DNA from: Bog-756 sp963734435
Lineage (GTDB): Bacteria > Actinomycetota > Acidimicrobiia > Acidimicrobiales > RAAP-2
Reading direction: 5' to 3'
Assembly (NCBI GenBank): GCA_963734435.1
Contig: CAVTHA010000010.1
Coordinates: forward strand, 1 to 64,000
DNA length: 64,000 nucleotides
Shown: positions 1 to 9,402 of the stretch, piece after piece
Layout: the number at the start of each line of letters is the position of its first letter
Position numbering within the stretch: the first letter of the stretch is position 1
Made by a program: the position numbers and the translations under genes
Notes under the pieces: generated by a model
Told to the model about the DNA's origin: nothing
What the model saw: the letters and a program-made list of their open reading frames with translations, nothing else
Databases searched by the model: none

Positions 1-1087
1 TAGAACGTTTTGGCTTTGGGCAGCCTAACAAATGCCGCTTAGCATCATCATAAACCCCTGAGTATATATCATGCATACCAAGGCCTCCATACGATCATCC
101 CAAGATTGAAAAAGGTGCTCTAAATAGTAGATCACTGCCAGGCCGCTGTGCGCTTTATCCTCGAGGGCTGGCATCTAAATAACACCACAGTAAATGAGTG
201 GGGAAGCCTACAAAGCATCACAAAGCAGCGCCAACCTGCACGTCTAAGCAAGCAACATTTACTGCCTTTTCCGCATTTTGCGTGGTCCCAGCCTCAGCTC
301 CCACACAGTGACGTCGTAGTTCACCCAGAATCTTGCTCCAAACCTCGTCCTGCATATTGACTGCAGGCTCGTCCGCCTCAAAGGTGAACTGAATCAACGT
401 TGGCGGCTTTGACAAGCCATTACCTGGTGGCGATGAGAAATACGCTACTACAATGAATGACGCCTGGCCTCTAAAAGGGACATAAGAAGTCCACCCACAG
501 AACAGGCCAATGCAATTACTCACGAAGGGCTGCACTGCGGAATCACCAAGTACTCAGCAGTCGTAAGATCCAGGGTTCCCAATGAGTGGAACAGCCTTTC
601 CTGCAATGCGCAGAGAGCGGTCTTATGTTGATCGAGCGGTGTTACCTGCCCTGCAGCTTCCAGGGACCTTTTCCTCTTTAGCGACTCGTAATATTGAAGG
701 AAGAGGCCCCAAATATGCGATGTGGCAATGCGAATTCTGCAAGCGGTAGAGACGTCCAACTGCTTCAGACGGGCATAGAGATATCTGACCAGAATGGCAA
801 GAGCGTAAAAATGGCGCAGTGCGCTGGGCGGGAAGCCTACCTGAGACTAAAGTCCATGACAACCGCAGGAGAAGGGCATGTTCCGGTGAGACATTGAAGA
901 GAAGACGCTCCAATGGCGACGCCGTCAGGGTATGGGGGATCTGGTGGCAAGTAAGCGATGATATCGCTGTACATGTTATTTCAGAAACCCCGGGGTCAGG
1001 TGTGATGCAATTGGAGAGAACATACGTGGGTGATGAAGGGGAGAAGAGCGGCAAAAGCGATTTCCTGGCCAAGATAACAGCCCTCTG

Positions 1088-1128
1088 CTATGAAAAATGC
1101 CCACAAACGAAGAGCAGAAGGCACTTAC
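1088..1128 (-). other. Candidate fungal spliceosomal intron
   Basis: On the minus strand the segment begins GTAAGT, a perfect 5' splice consensus, and ends in CATAG. It is 41 nt long, short but within the lower range for fungi. Protein-like sequence precedes it. The acceptor assignment is less certain than the donor. Confidence 0.35.
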
Positions 1129-1311
1129 AAGGCGGCCGCAGCGCTCTCCTCCCGAACGATGAAAACACTTTGGAGAAGAATCTCTATTTCTTCCGCCGTG
1201 AGAGCCTCGAACTGTTTCTGACTGAGAGTTGGGACGCGTTGACGTGGATGGACGTTCTGTTCTTGTGATTCTTTCCATCGACGTAGCATCTCCAGAAGAG
1301 CTTGACAGTCA
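1129..1311 (-). CDS. Candidate fungal exon (hypothetical)
   Basis: On the minus strand an open frame without an ATG start reads as a helical, Gln/Glu-rich segment containing LLEMLRRWKESQEQ and LTAEEIEILLQ, which looks like real protein rather than noise. It runs into a consensus GTAAGT donor at 1128. It probably belongs to the same transcription unit as the exons at 1457-3184, lying downstream of them. The product is not recognised. Exon edges are inferred from splice-like motifs only. Confidence 0.35.
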
Positions 1312-1456
1312 GGCTGATTGGATTGTCAACGCAATAGATGCACGCAAAACAAGCTACACCCACCTGCTGTGCCTCAGGAAGAGGCTCACCGCCCTCACCA
1401 AGCTACGGAGGCCGCCTGCTCATATCAGAGGCGCATACAGCACAAACATGGGCTCA

Positions 1457-3184
1457 TCAAACCTTGGCTCGATAGCTATACTCGAAGTGGGCAAGCTGGA
1501 GTCCCACTGATCCCATTCCTGCGTTTAGCCACGGGGTGGGTACTTCAATCTTCATGGTTTTATGCGGCAACGAATGCCAGCCAATCCCAGGCGGGCTTTC
1601 ATCCAACTCCATGTCGTCATCCCCATGCCTGGACTCTGCTTCGTTCTCGGAGCACGCCTCCCAGTGCGGTTCAAGAATATCGGAGACGGCACTAATTCCA
1701 TGCTGAGAACCGGGGAGAACGAGAGACGGAACAGGAGGAAAGGTGGCCAAAATCGGTGGGGTTGCTGGTTCGCGGGGCGCCTTCAGCTCAACGCGGGGCT
1801 TCTTTCGTGGGTGGGCGCCGTCTTGGTGGCCGGGGCGCTTTGTGCCTCCCTCCGACAGAGACTGAAGGCTCGTACTGGCGTCACTTCGATCTGTGGCCGT
1901 GTCGCGGATTCTGGTGGGTGCCGCTCTACTGCCTTCAAGCGGCGATGCATCATCCTCGCTCTCAACATCAGAATTTTCCTCGGGGTATTGGGCTCTATCT
2001 TGGACTCTTGTGGAAGCCCTCCTCTGCTCAGATTTTTTCGCACCGTTTGCATTCCTTCTGCTATTTCGTCTCTCAGATTCCCTTGTAGATGATTGGGCGT
2101 TCACCACGGAGCCATGAGCCCCAGCACTGCTGCCTGAAGCAGTCAAACCGTGGCTTTGGGCTCGACGAGAATTTGCATTGATTTGCGATGCGGGAAGCCA
2201 GGAAGATTCAGCCCGTGGCAAGGATGGAGGCGTACTGAGCGGGCTTGATTCAGTGGAGCGGATTGAAGGGGGAGGGGAATTGGGCGTTGGTGTCGAGGGA
2301 AGAGGCGCGGCTTGTTTTTGTATTCTCTGAGAAGGCCCATCCTGAGATTGCGATGGAGCGGCAGTCGGGGCACGAGACTCCACGGTAGAAGTCGGGGACA
2401 GAGCGCTCTGCCGTGGCGGCGATGTGGAGGGGACAGTGGTCGCGCTGCTGGAGGCCGGAACCAGAATGGGCTCGACGGGATGAGGAAGGATTGGATGCTC
2501 CAATTCAGCAGTTGAAGCCGTGCCCTTTGTGCACGCTGCAGTTGAACTGATGCCAGGAGAGATGGCGGGAAGAACCGGCATTTTGAAACCAGAGGGCGGC
2601 GATGGCGCCAATTGGACCATACCGGTCGGTGTAGTGGGTGAAATAGAGGGAGACGCGGGGGCAGAGGTAGTCGAACGTAACGCGGTGCTGCTGGCAGCGG
2701 AGGCTGGCACTTCACGTGCTGTTGGACGGTCACCTTCAAAGGGTTGGGACGGCACGCGCACCGTGGGAGGGGGTGAATTGAACGTGGAGGCTGGATTGAG
2801 CTGCCCATCTGCCACATGAGCCCGTCCAATTTGAGAGCAAAGTGCATGAGAGCGCATATTCTCCAAAATTTCATCGAGATCGCTTTCGTTGTCTGGTAAC
2901 AACGTCAGGCCTGGTTCGGGCTCATCGGACCCAAGTTCATGCGGGGGAAAGGTTGCATTCGGTAAGGGGGTAAGGGGGGCATCGTCGGGAGTAGGCCATT
3001 TAGGCTCAGGGGATTGAATCAGGTCGGCGATGGCCGCCTCCACTCGCTCACCAAGTGACTCCCACACCTCATCAACCGACTTTCCGTTTACCACAAAGAT
3101 CATTTCCAACATTGCCTCCATCATATCGATCTGGAATTGAAACATGCCTTCATCCAGTGTGCCGTTGACATATATAGGAGTCAA
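1457..3184 (-). CDS. Ser/Pro-rich hypothetical protein (fungal), probable internal exon
   Basis: A 575-codon minus-strand frame. The first ~75 residues are ordered and acidic/hydrophobic (GMFQFQIDMMEAMLEMIFVV). The long remainder is low complexity: Ser, Pro, Thr and Ala runs, then a basic stretch (about residues 375-405) and an acidic stretch (about 405-420), as in fungal nuclear or regulatory proteins. In-frame sequence just upstream of the first Met (QFWTYGL) also looks coding and follows a CAG acceptor-like site, so this is probably an exon of a longer gene that includes 3405-4367. No catalytic motif is seen and the family is not recognised. Confidence 0.5.
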   Translation of the reverse strand: MTPIYVNGTLDEGMFQFQIDMMEAMLEMIFVVNGKSVDEVWESLGERVEAAIADLIQSPEPKWPTPDDAPLTPLPNATFPPHELGSDEPEPGLTLLPDNESDLDEILENMRSHALCSQIGRAHVADGQLNPASTFNSPPPTVRVPSQPFEGDRPTAREVPASAASSTALRSTTSAPASPSISPTTPTGMVQLAPSPPSGFKMPVLPAISPGISSTAACTKGTASTAELEHPILPHPVEPILVPASSSATTVPSTSPPRQSALSPTSTVESRAPTAAPSQSQDGPSQRIQKQAAPLPSTPTPNSPPPSIRSTESSPLSTPPSLPRAESSWLPASQINANSRRAQSHGLTASGSSAGAHGSVVNAQSSTRESERRNSRRNANGAKKSEQRRASTRVQDRAQYPEENSDVESEDDASPLEGSRAAPTRIRDTATDRSDASTSLQSLSEGGTKRPGHQDGAHPRKKPRVELKAPREPATPPILATFPPVPSLVLPGSQHGISAVSDILEPHWEACSENEAESRHGDDDMELDESPPGIGWHSLPHKTMKIEVPTPWLNAGMGSVGLQLAHFEYSYRAKV

Positions 3185-3404
3185 GCCGTAGGTCCAAAAC
3201 TGATGATAAGGGAAAATGAAGTGGGGAAGGACTCATGATAGCCTGAAACGGCTCACATTAATGAGAGTTCCCATTTTGGGGTGCTCAGCATGGCTCAGTT
3301 TGTTCTTTAGGAACAACAGAAGCGGCAAAATGTTGGATGCCGCGGTGGTCCGCGTCCCTGGCAGGGCCTGCAAATTACTATTGAAAACGTATCCAGCGTT
3401 TAGC

Positions 3405-4367
3405 TCACGCTAGCGAAACGAAATGAGAGGACGCCAGCTTCATAGCAGAGTCACGCACCGCTTTCGGTGCATCCCTTATCTCCATTAGTTTGGCAACGAA
3501 ATACGAAATGCTGCTTTCAAATGGCGATTGCTCCTTCGCGGCAACCGTACCAATTTCAACACCTGCGCCTTGCTGATAATACTCTTTGGAGAGCGGCGCT
3601 GCGCGGGCAGGTTGTGGACTCTTAATGCTTCCACGATTGAAATGAAACAGATTGAATATCTGTTGGTGCAAAGGGAGGTGGGCGGTCCTACGAAAGAACA
3701 TCGATACGCGAGCGAGATCAGTCGCACGACCGCGTTTGGGAGGGGCGGTGGTGCCATCAATGGCGTAATATGGAATGTAGGCTACATGGCCTTCAGGCGC
3801 AGGGGGTGGTGGGGTATAAATCCCAGCCGAATGGGCTAGAGTAGTGAGGATCCACAAGGCCTCAATGAGCTCGGTCCGCAGAGTCGCCTTCGAATTTGAT
3901 AGCGGAACTTCGAAAGGGTGGGGCTGAGATTGTTGCTCAAAAAACTCGTGGCCTTGTACAAGTCGGGAGTATCGGTCGCCGGGTATGAACGAGGCGATAG
4001 GGAGACGTGTGATATAATCGGCGGTAGCCAGAGCCAAAGCTCTTTTCTCTTCGTATAAGTACAGGCTCCGGTCACCATGGGCATCCCAGTAAGCAATGAC
4101 GCGAGCAGGAAGATCCTCCAGTGATCCGTCAAGAAAATGCGGTATCAGAGGTTGCGAGTGACGTGCCACCTCTAGGAAAAGGTTCAAGGCGGTTTGCTGT
4201 TGAGGGAGCCGATGCCGAATACCACGGTTGTACTGCGCCTCGTTTGCAGTAGAGAGCCAACGGTCACGGTGGTTGGTGTTCATGGCATATGGAAGTAGTG
4301 GGTCAAATCGCGCAGGCATAGGAGAGTCGAGAGGTTGCAAAAAATGCACGATTGGCAAGACGTGCAA
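3405..4367 (-). CDS. Hypothetical fungal protein, 320 codons
   Basis: An open minus-strand frame of mixed, globular-looking composition with Trp, Tyr, His and Phe spread along it (for example WDAHGDRSLYLYEEKRAL and GIYTPPPPAPEGHVAYIPYY). It ends close to a GTGAGC donor-like site at about 3412, so its stop may not be used in the spliced message. The next exon would then be in the 1457-3220 block. I know of no domain that matches. Alternatively it is a single-exon gene of its own. Confidence 0.5.
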   Translation of the reverse strand: MHVLPIVHFLQPLDSPMPARFDPLLPYAMNTNHRDRWLSTANEAQYNRGIRHRLPQQQTALNLFLEVARHSQPLIPHFLDGSLEDLPARVIAYWDAHGDRSLYLYEEKRALALATADYITRLPIASFIPGDRYSRLVQGHEFFEQQSQPHPFEVPLSNSKATLRTELIEALWILTTLAHSAGIYTPPPPAPEGHVAYIPYYAIDGTTAPPKRGRATDLARVSMFFRRTAHLPLHQQIFNLFHFNRGSIKSPQPARAAPLSKEYYQQGAGVEIGTVAAKEQSPFESSISYFVAKLMEIRDAPKAVRDSAMKLASSHFVSLA

Positions 4368-5847
4368 ATGGTGCGACCAATGCAGCTTCTCCCGTAGAAG
4401 GCACTTCTATAGTCGTGGTGAATGCGGAGCGAACAGTTGATGGTGATGCGTTGTAGAGAGGGACGTTGCCAAATGCTACTTTGTTGACGCTTGTGAGCCG
4501 AGTAGTGCTGGCGTTGAGCGTACACCTACAGGCTACAGAAAGTTTTGGGACGCAGCTTGAGTTCGTTTTCCTGGCGCACCAGCTATGCGCAGGAGACCAA
4601 ACAAGCAGTGGCGCACGTGACTTTGCGCGAAGTCAGGTGATCCATCTAACCTCGGCGATATTAATCAAATTAATCAAAAATATGTTTGTTAAGGTGTGAT
4701 ATTGTAAACGCATACTTATTCAAGTTATCAAGTGTTAAGACTAAGCTGTAAGAGCCTGTCAAGGAATGCACCACGGGCATGGGGGTTGATGCATCCGGCC
4801 TTTCTGAAAGGGAATAAAACTCGCTCTCTTCAAAGAGAGGCTCCAACCGGCACACGGTCTGGAGCGGACAGGATGTGAATAGGAGTAGACGGCCAAGCGT
4901 GGCCTCTGAATTGCAGGAGACTCGATCCCTGCACATACAGAGGGACCGAGAGGAGGTACCAAGAAAAAAACAAAATTGTACCGACAATACACGAGTTCTT
5001 GCAAACCAAAGACAAAATGAGTGCAGGTACAAGGCGGAGAAAGGGGTGGATGGTGGGTAGACAAAGAAGAAATAGGGATGAGACCTAGCGAGGTCAAGAG
5101 GTGTGGTGGTTGGTGGTCCGTGCGGGACTCACTGATCATAAGCGATAGTGCAACCAAAAGCGTGCGAGAAAAAGTAAATGCGAAAGCCAGCAGCGGTGGC
5201 AATAGAGCTACCATATTGAGCTACCTTACTATGAATTGGCAATCTGTGAACGATGACCATATGCGCGCAACTGCGCAGCCGCCGCTGACATGCCTATCTC
5301 AAAGGGGCTCAATAATGGGGGTCGGACGTGTGCGACACGTCGGTGGCGCGATATGCCTAACGACCTCTCCCGATTAGACGGGTGTAATCCTAATTAAACA
5401 TCGATTAAAGGACGTCTGGTTGGAGACAGGGGGAGTGTCTTGAAGCCCGCAGTACTATCTGTTGCGTCACGGTGGCTCGCTCTCGATGCGCTGCTCGTGT
5501 ACTGCGCCAGAAGCTTGTCCCCATCTGCCCATCTCTCGCAAGGGACCCGGCGCTCGCCGCCGCTACCTATTGGACGATCTCTCTCTGTGCAGAACATAAA
5601 GTATCTTCTCACTACATCGGACCTCAAAATCTTTTGCCCCACACCAGGGCGCAACATGCGCTTCCCGTTCGCCATACACGACATCCTTGAGGATCCAGAT
5701 GTTCTGTTGGCGTATGCAGAAGACATGCCCAGTGTGATGGCGTCGGGGTCTTCAAAGCCTATGGAATTTCAGGCAAATCCGAATTGCATGCATATTGAAG
5801 ACGTTTCCAGTAAGCACAGCCCCTTTCACACCAGCTTTTGAAACTGT
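4368..5847. other. Fungal intergenic region, no gene called
   Basis: Only short frames are present on both strands. A plus-strand frame from about 5590 to 5841, including AIHDILEDPDVLLAYAEDM, has protein-like composition and could be a 5' exon of the downstream dioxygenase-like gene, but I cannot place its splice sites. A purine-rich stretch lies at about 4930-5060. No repeat or transposon terminus was recognised. Confidence 0.4.
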
Positions 5848-7395
5848 ATGCATTCACCCACAGGTTCTCCCCGTCGATCTCCTGCCAAATCCCCCCAATC
5901 TTCTCAACCTGCGCTCGCTATCTCGTCTCGTAAACAAAAGCAGCGTAAGAAATTCCGTAAAAGCGAGCGTGGTAGGGAGGCTCGCCGGCAGCGACGTGCA
6001 GGCATTTCTAAGGACTGCCTTGAAGAGAGGTTGCGAAAAGAAATGACAAAAGTGGCTACCTCACTCAATATCGTAAATTTGCCTAAGAATACTGCTGGTT
6101 TCTGTGGCTCCTTAGCGGTCGCGCACTCCAATACGGTCGATCGGCTAAAGACTGACAAGCAATACTTTAATGAGATGTTGCGAAGGATGCAGCCAATAGT
6201 GTTCGAGTTAGTTTCGCCCCATGTTTCATCTATTGAACGCTGGATTGATGTGCAGGTAGCTTTAATGTGAGGGCACCAACCGAACTCCGAGATTCAAACA
6301 GCATTCTATTTGGACTACGGCCATTCCCACACCATCTCATGACACGCGAGTTCATGGTGCGACTCATGCGCCATGTTGACACCCTGGCGTTGGCGGTTGG
6401 GGCTGCATTGCCCCGGAAACCTCATACGCATGGCGAATTTGCCCAAATTCTTTTGGGGTACAAACACGGGATGGGGAATGCGGAAAATGTGAGAATGCCT
6501 GTGCTTTTCAGCTTGACTACTGCTCACAACGCCTCCAAAGTATATATATCACACTTCCTGGCATTCTGAAAATGAGGAAGCTATCCAGTATTTAGAGCAT
6601 CCCCCGAGATGCAGCTCATTATGTGAATTTTATCACCTTTGTCCAGGCACCACTCTGCTGCTTACGGCTTCTATCACAGATCCTTCATCTCAGAGCTTCT
6701 GAACCGATACTTCCCTGCAATCGCGTCTTTATACTCTCATGTCAACGATTTCTGGGCTGAGAAAAGTGATGCAAGGGCACACATGGAGTTCGGATTGTTT
6801 TTTAATCTTGCGGTTAACCTTGACATGGGCGGTGTGCAAGTTCGTAGCGTACCCCACCGCGACGTAATGAACATCGCGTTTGGAGTATGTGTTATTATGG
6901 CTTTTGGTGAGGCGTTCTGGTTGATATGCCGCAACAACAATGACAACTCATATATTGCAGGGTTTTTTTCTCATGGCCTTCATGCATGGCTCGTCAATCT
7001 GGAGGCTGGCCTAGTGATCCAGCTTCCACCCATGGTGCCATATTTTTGCTGCTCATCACTAATTATGCACTTCAACGTAGACAAGCATGGTAAGCCTTAC
7101 TCCACCACCGTTTGCCTTTGCCTCACATCTTCAAGCAGAGTTTTGGTCTGGAATACACCGGTTGGAGCTGGTCACTACCGAGCACTGGGAAAAACCAACA
7201 GAATTCAACACAGCGCCTCTTTCTGTCATTGGGAGCGGCAGGGGCAGCCTTGTGTTCTACAACCAAGGGTCAGGTTTTCACTGGATGCTTACTGGCCATC
7301 AATACATGCGGGACGCAGTTAGTGCATTTGGGTCATGCGAGAATTTGGCGGCAGCTATGATGGAGCATGCAAATGAGGCTCTTGGTATTCAGTGA
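5848..7395 (+). CDS. 2-oxoglutarate/Fe(II) dioxygenase-like protein (fungal, spliced)
   Basis: The gene is read from exon-like frames: 5848-about 6254 (basic N-terminus, then KDCLEERLRKEMTKVATSLN), about 6270-6500, about 6647-6906, 6961-7089 and 7139-7395. The core has the order expected of a double-stranded beta-helix 2OG/Fe(II) enzyme: VPHRDVMN gives the HxD metal pair, SSLIMHFNVD the distal His, and GSGRGSLVFYNQ an Arg placed to bind 2-oxoglutarate. Basidiomycetes carry large families of such proteins, including TET/JBP-type enzymes linked to KDZ transposons. Membership in that particular class is inference. Exon edges before 6640 are unresolved and the first Met is a guess. Confidence 0.55.
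6907..6960 (+). other. Candidate intron in the dioxygenase-like gene
   Basis: It starts GTGAGG and ends ATTGCAG, with a TGAC branch-like motif about 20 nt before the acceptor. It is 54 nt, so removal keeps frame and joins AFG to FFSHGLHAWLVNLEAG. That junction places the 'WLVNLEAGLVIQLPP' strand directly after the metal-binding strand, as expected for the fold. Confidence 0.5.
7090..7138 (+). other. Candidate intron in the dioxygenase-like gene
   Basis: It starts GTAAGC and ends TTCAAGCAG after a pyrimidine-rich tract, 49 nt. Splicing joins NVDKH to EFWSGIHRLELVTTE and restores the frame leading to the Arg-containing strand. The unspliced frame instead runs on without the conserved segment. 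Confidence 0.5.
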
Positions 7396-7473
7396 CACAG
7401 CAGTAGGCGTACGCAGATTTCCACTTGCCTGCTTTGTTTCCCTATCCCTATTCTAAATAAACCATAGTTCAAG

Positions 7474-8530
7474 TTAATTATGTAGTCTACTGGGGAGGGA
7501 GTGCCACTGCAAGTACAATGCTTGCTCGTCATTGCTGTCAACAACAACTATAGATAATAGCGGTGAACCTTCAACTGGACGCTCAATCCAGCCCGCTAAT
7601 TCAGGCCACAATAAAGTGCCAAACCTATAGTCACACCAGTGTGTACATGGAATGCACAAGCTCAAACATGGGAAGATTGACGACTCTGGGACGACGCTGT
7701 GATCATAGAATGCTTTTTGTCTCCCCAGTAACAGGCCGCAACTGTTTCTCAAGAGGAGGATTCCAATCTGGTGCTAGGTGAACTTAGTGGGTAGCGCGTG
7801 CACCACTGCACCAATTCCATCTTGTGCACCCTTGAGGCTTCTGTGGCGCGCAAAACCTCTCAACTTGACCCTTCCAACTGCAGTGATTGTGCGTTTCATC
7901 AAGCAACTGCATTAGAGTTAGTGACATGATCCCTATCATCAGCAATATGCACGTATGGCTAGTCAGCCGTTTTGAGAATTAGAGTATCGAGATGCCAGCC
8001 GGCGGGTCTCCGGTGCCATAAATCTCGGACCCCGCACTCGACGAACACAGCAACCCTCACCAACTTGAAGCCTGTGTACACCAACCGTATTAGCAGGCTT
8101 CCGTCAGGGCTGCAAGCTTCTAGTCAACAAAGGGGGTCAGCTTGGCACCCGCCCCACGTTTAACAGAGTGGTCAGCGTATCAAAAGTTACTAGGACTGTC
8201 TGGCAAACCTCCATACATGGAAAACGACGAGAACGACCACGAGGCACCCTTGTCAGTGGAGTATATTGTGGTGAAGCTGCTTGGGGAATAGGTTGGAAAG
8301 GAAGATGATCGGACAACTGGTTATTTAGTTGGCACATGTATGATAGAACATGCTTCGATATTCTTTGGGTGCAGGCGCACCGTATTGTTGAACTCGAACG
8401 TAAATCGCGATTGTACATTTTCACGAACCACGCTGGCCATGCCCAGATCGGATCCTACTACACCCGCTTCGCCCACAGAACAGGCGGTGTTGCGGAGAGA
8501 ACACATCCAAAGCAGACGACACATGCACAT
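7474..8530 (-). CDS. Fragments of a second minus-strand fungal gene
   Basis: Three minus-strand stretches look coding. Bases 8321-8490 include SDLGMASVVRENVQSRFTFE. Bases 8140-8300 include QVCQTVLVTFDTLTTLL-like sequence (read VCQTVLVTFDTLTTLL). Bases 7474-7690 include WIERPVEGSPLLSIVVVDS. They would be exons read from near the junction toward the dioxygenase-like gene, tail to tail with it. Splice sites are not resolved and the product is unknown. The 5' end may have been cut off by the contig junction. Confidence 0.3.
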
Positions 8531-8739
8531 ACTGCAAGAATGCTACAAGAATGCGACCACTACGAACGCTTCCGCCACCTATTGACCTATTGGGGGAACG
8601 CGAGGGGGACCGTGCCATTAACGCTTCAACCTTCTTATTCTTGCTACTTCGACATACGCGCATCCCAATGTACATGGGAAACTATAGTGTAGATGTATTC
8701 ATTTATCCCCTATTCCAACACTACCCTACACTCCACTGT

Positions 8740-8775
8740 TATAGCGAAGTTCTGAATGTGGGTTCGACAAGGGCA
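8740..8775. other. Junction between fungal and actinobacterial DNA
   Basis: Left of this point the sequence is AT-rich with fungal-like content. Right of it GC rises sharply and stays high, and genes become bacterial within 650 bases. The breakpoint cannot be placed to the base, since neither side has a recognisable gene across it. No linker, inverted terminal repeat or target duplication is visible, which favours an assembly join over an insertion. Confidence 0.7.
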
Positions 8776-9402
8776 ATCGCATCTGATCCAGGTGTGGAAC
8801 CGCTCCTCTCGCCTGGAATGCGCTCGTCCGAGCGACTTGAGCGGTTGGCACTAGGCCGAAAGTTGGAAGGGCGAGACACTCTGCCGGTCGGAAGTCCAAG
8901 ATTGGCGCACCAGCGACGGTCTTTGCGGGGACCGACGACTGCCCCGATCGTGTCGTTGAGGCGCACCCACGGGGTAACCACGGTTGACGATCTGAAGGGT
9001 TTCAAACGGTCGGCAAACGTCCGTGGACCGCTCGGGCCAAATTGCCACTCATCCTGGCCATGAACGCCGCCGTCGAGTAGCCGCCCGGGGGCCGGGCACC
9101 GGCCCGAAAAAAGGAAGTTGGGCAGAATTTGGGGAGCGGTCGGCTGCGTGTAGAGCGCCGGGAGCGAGACTGCCCGTGCGGCGTACACCCATGTAACTGC
9201 CGGTGCGGCGTACACCAGAGAGCTGTTCTGGCTGCGAGGGGTCACGATGACGACAGAGGGGGTGCACGCACAAGTGCCAGTGCATCGGCGCGGTGAGCCG
9301 GGTCCTCAGGCCGTCGCGGTTAAGCGCCCCCGGGCTACCGGACCGCCAACCTCCCCCAGCGGGTGCCGCGAATGAGCGTGGTCGCCAGCGTTCCAGAACA
9401 CC
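8776..9402. other. Bacterial non-coding stretch upstream of the GGDEF-EAL gene
   Basis: GC-rich sequence without a frame I trust; frames on both strands have arbitrary Arg/Pro/Ser-rich composition. A 14-bp direct repeat, GTGCGGCGTACACC, occurs at 9176 and 9203, 27 bp apart. It could be a regulator half-site pair or chance. The region may also hold the edge of a broken gene at the contig join. Confidence 0.4.

Larger units (their letters stand above)
1..8750. other. Fungal-like (eukaryotic) segment of a chimeric contig
   Basis: This stretch differs from the rest of the window in base composition, codon use and gene architecture. It has AT-rich spacers, proteins in short exon-like pieces, and candidate introns with GT-AG ends. 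None of its reading frames matches a bacterial family I know. The first 870 bases hold only short open frames on both strands that I cannot separate from chance, so no gene is called there. The basidiomycete assignment rests on remembered resemblance of the 5.8-7.4 kb protein to mushroom hypothetical proteins. Confidence 0.8.

Noticed and set aside
8740..8775. Recent horizontal transfer between fungus and bacterium
   Set aside because: No integrase, transposase, attachment site or target duplication borders the join, so a contig chimera is the simpler reading.
9176..9216. 14-bp direct repeat GTGCGGCGTACACC as an operator
   Set aside because: Only two copies, no palindrome, no link to a known regulator; kept as a note in the spacer entry only.
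8739..9245. 168-codon minus-strand frame at the contig junction
   Set aside because: It spans the composition break, has no recognisable motif, and GC-rich DNA often leaves such frames open by chance.
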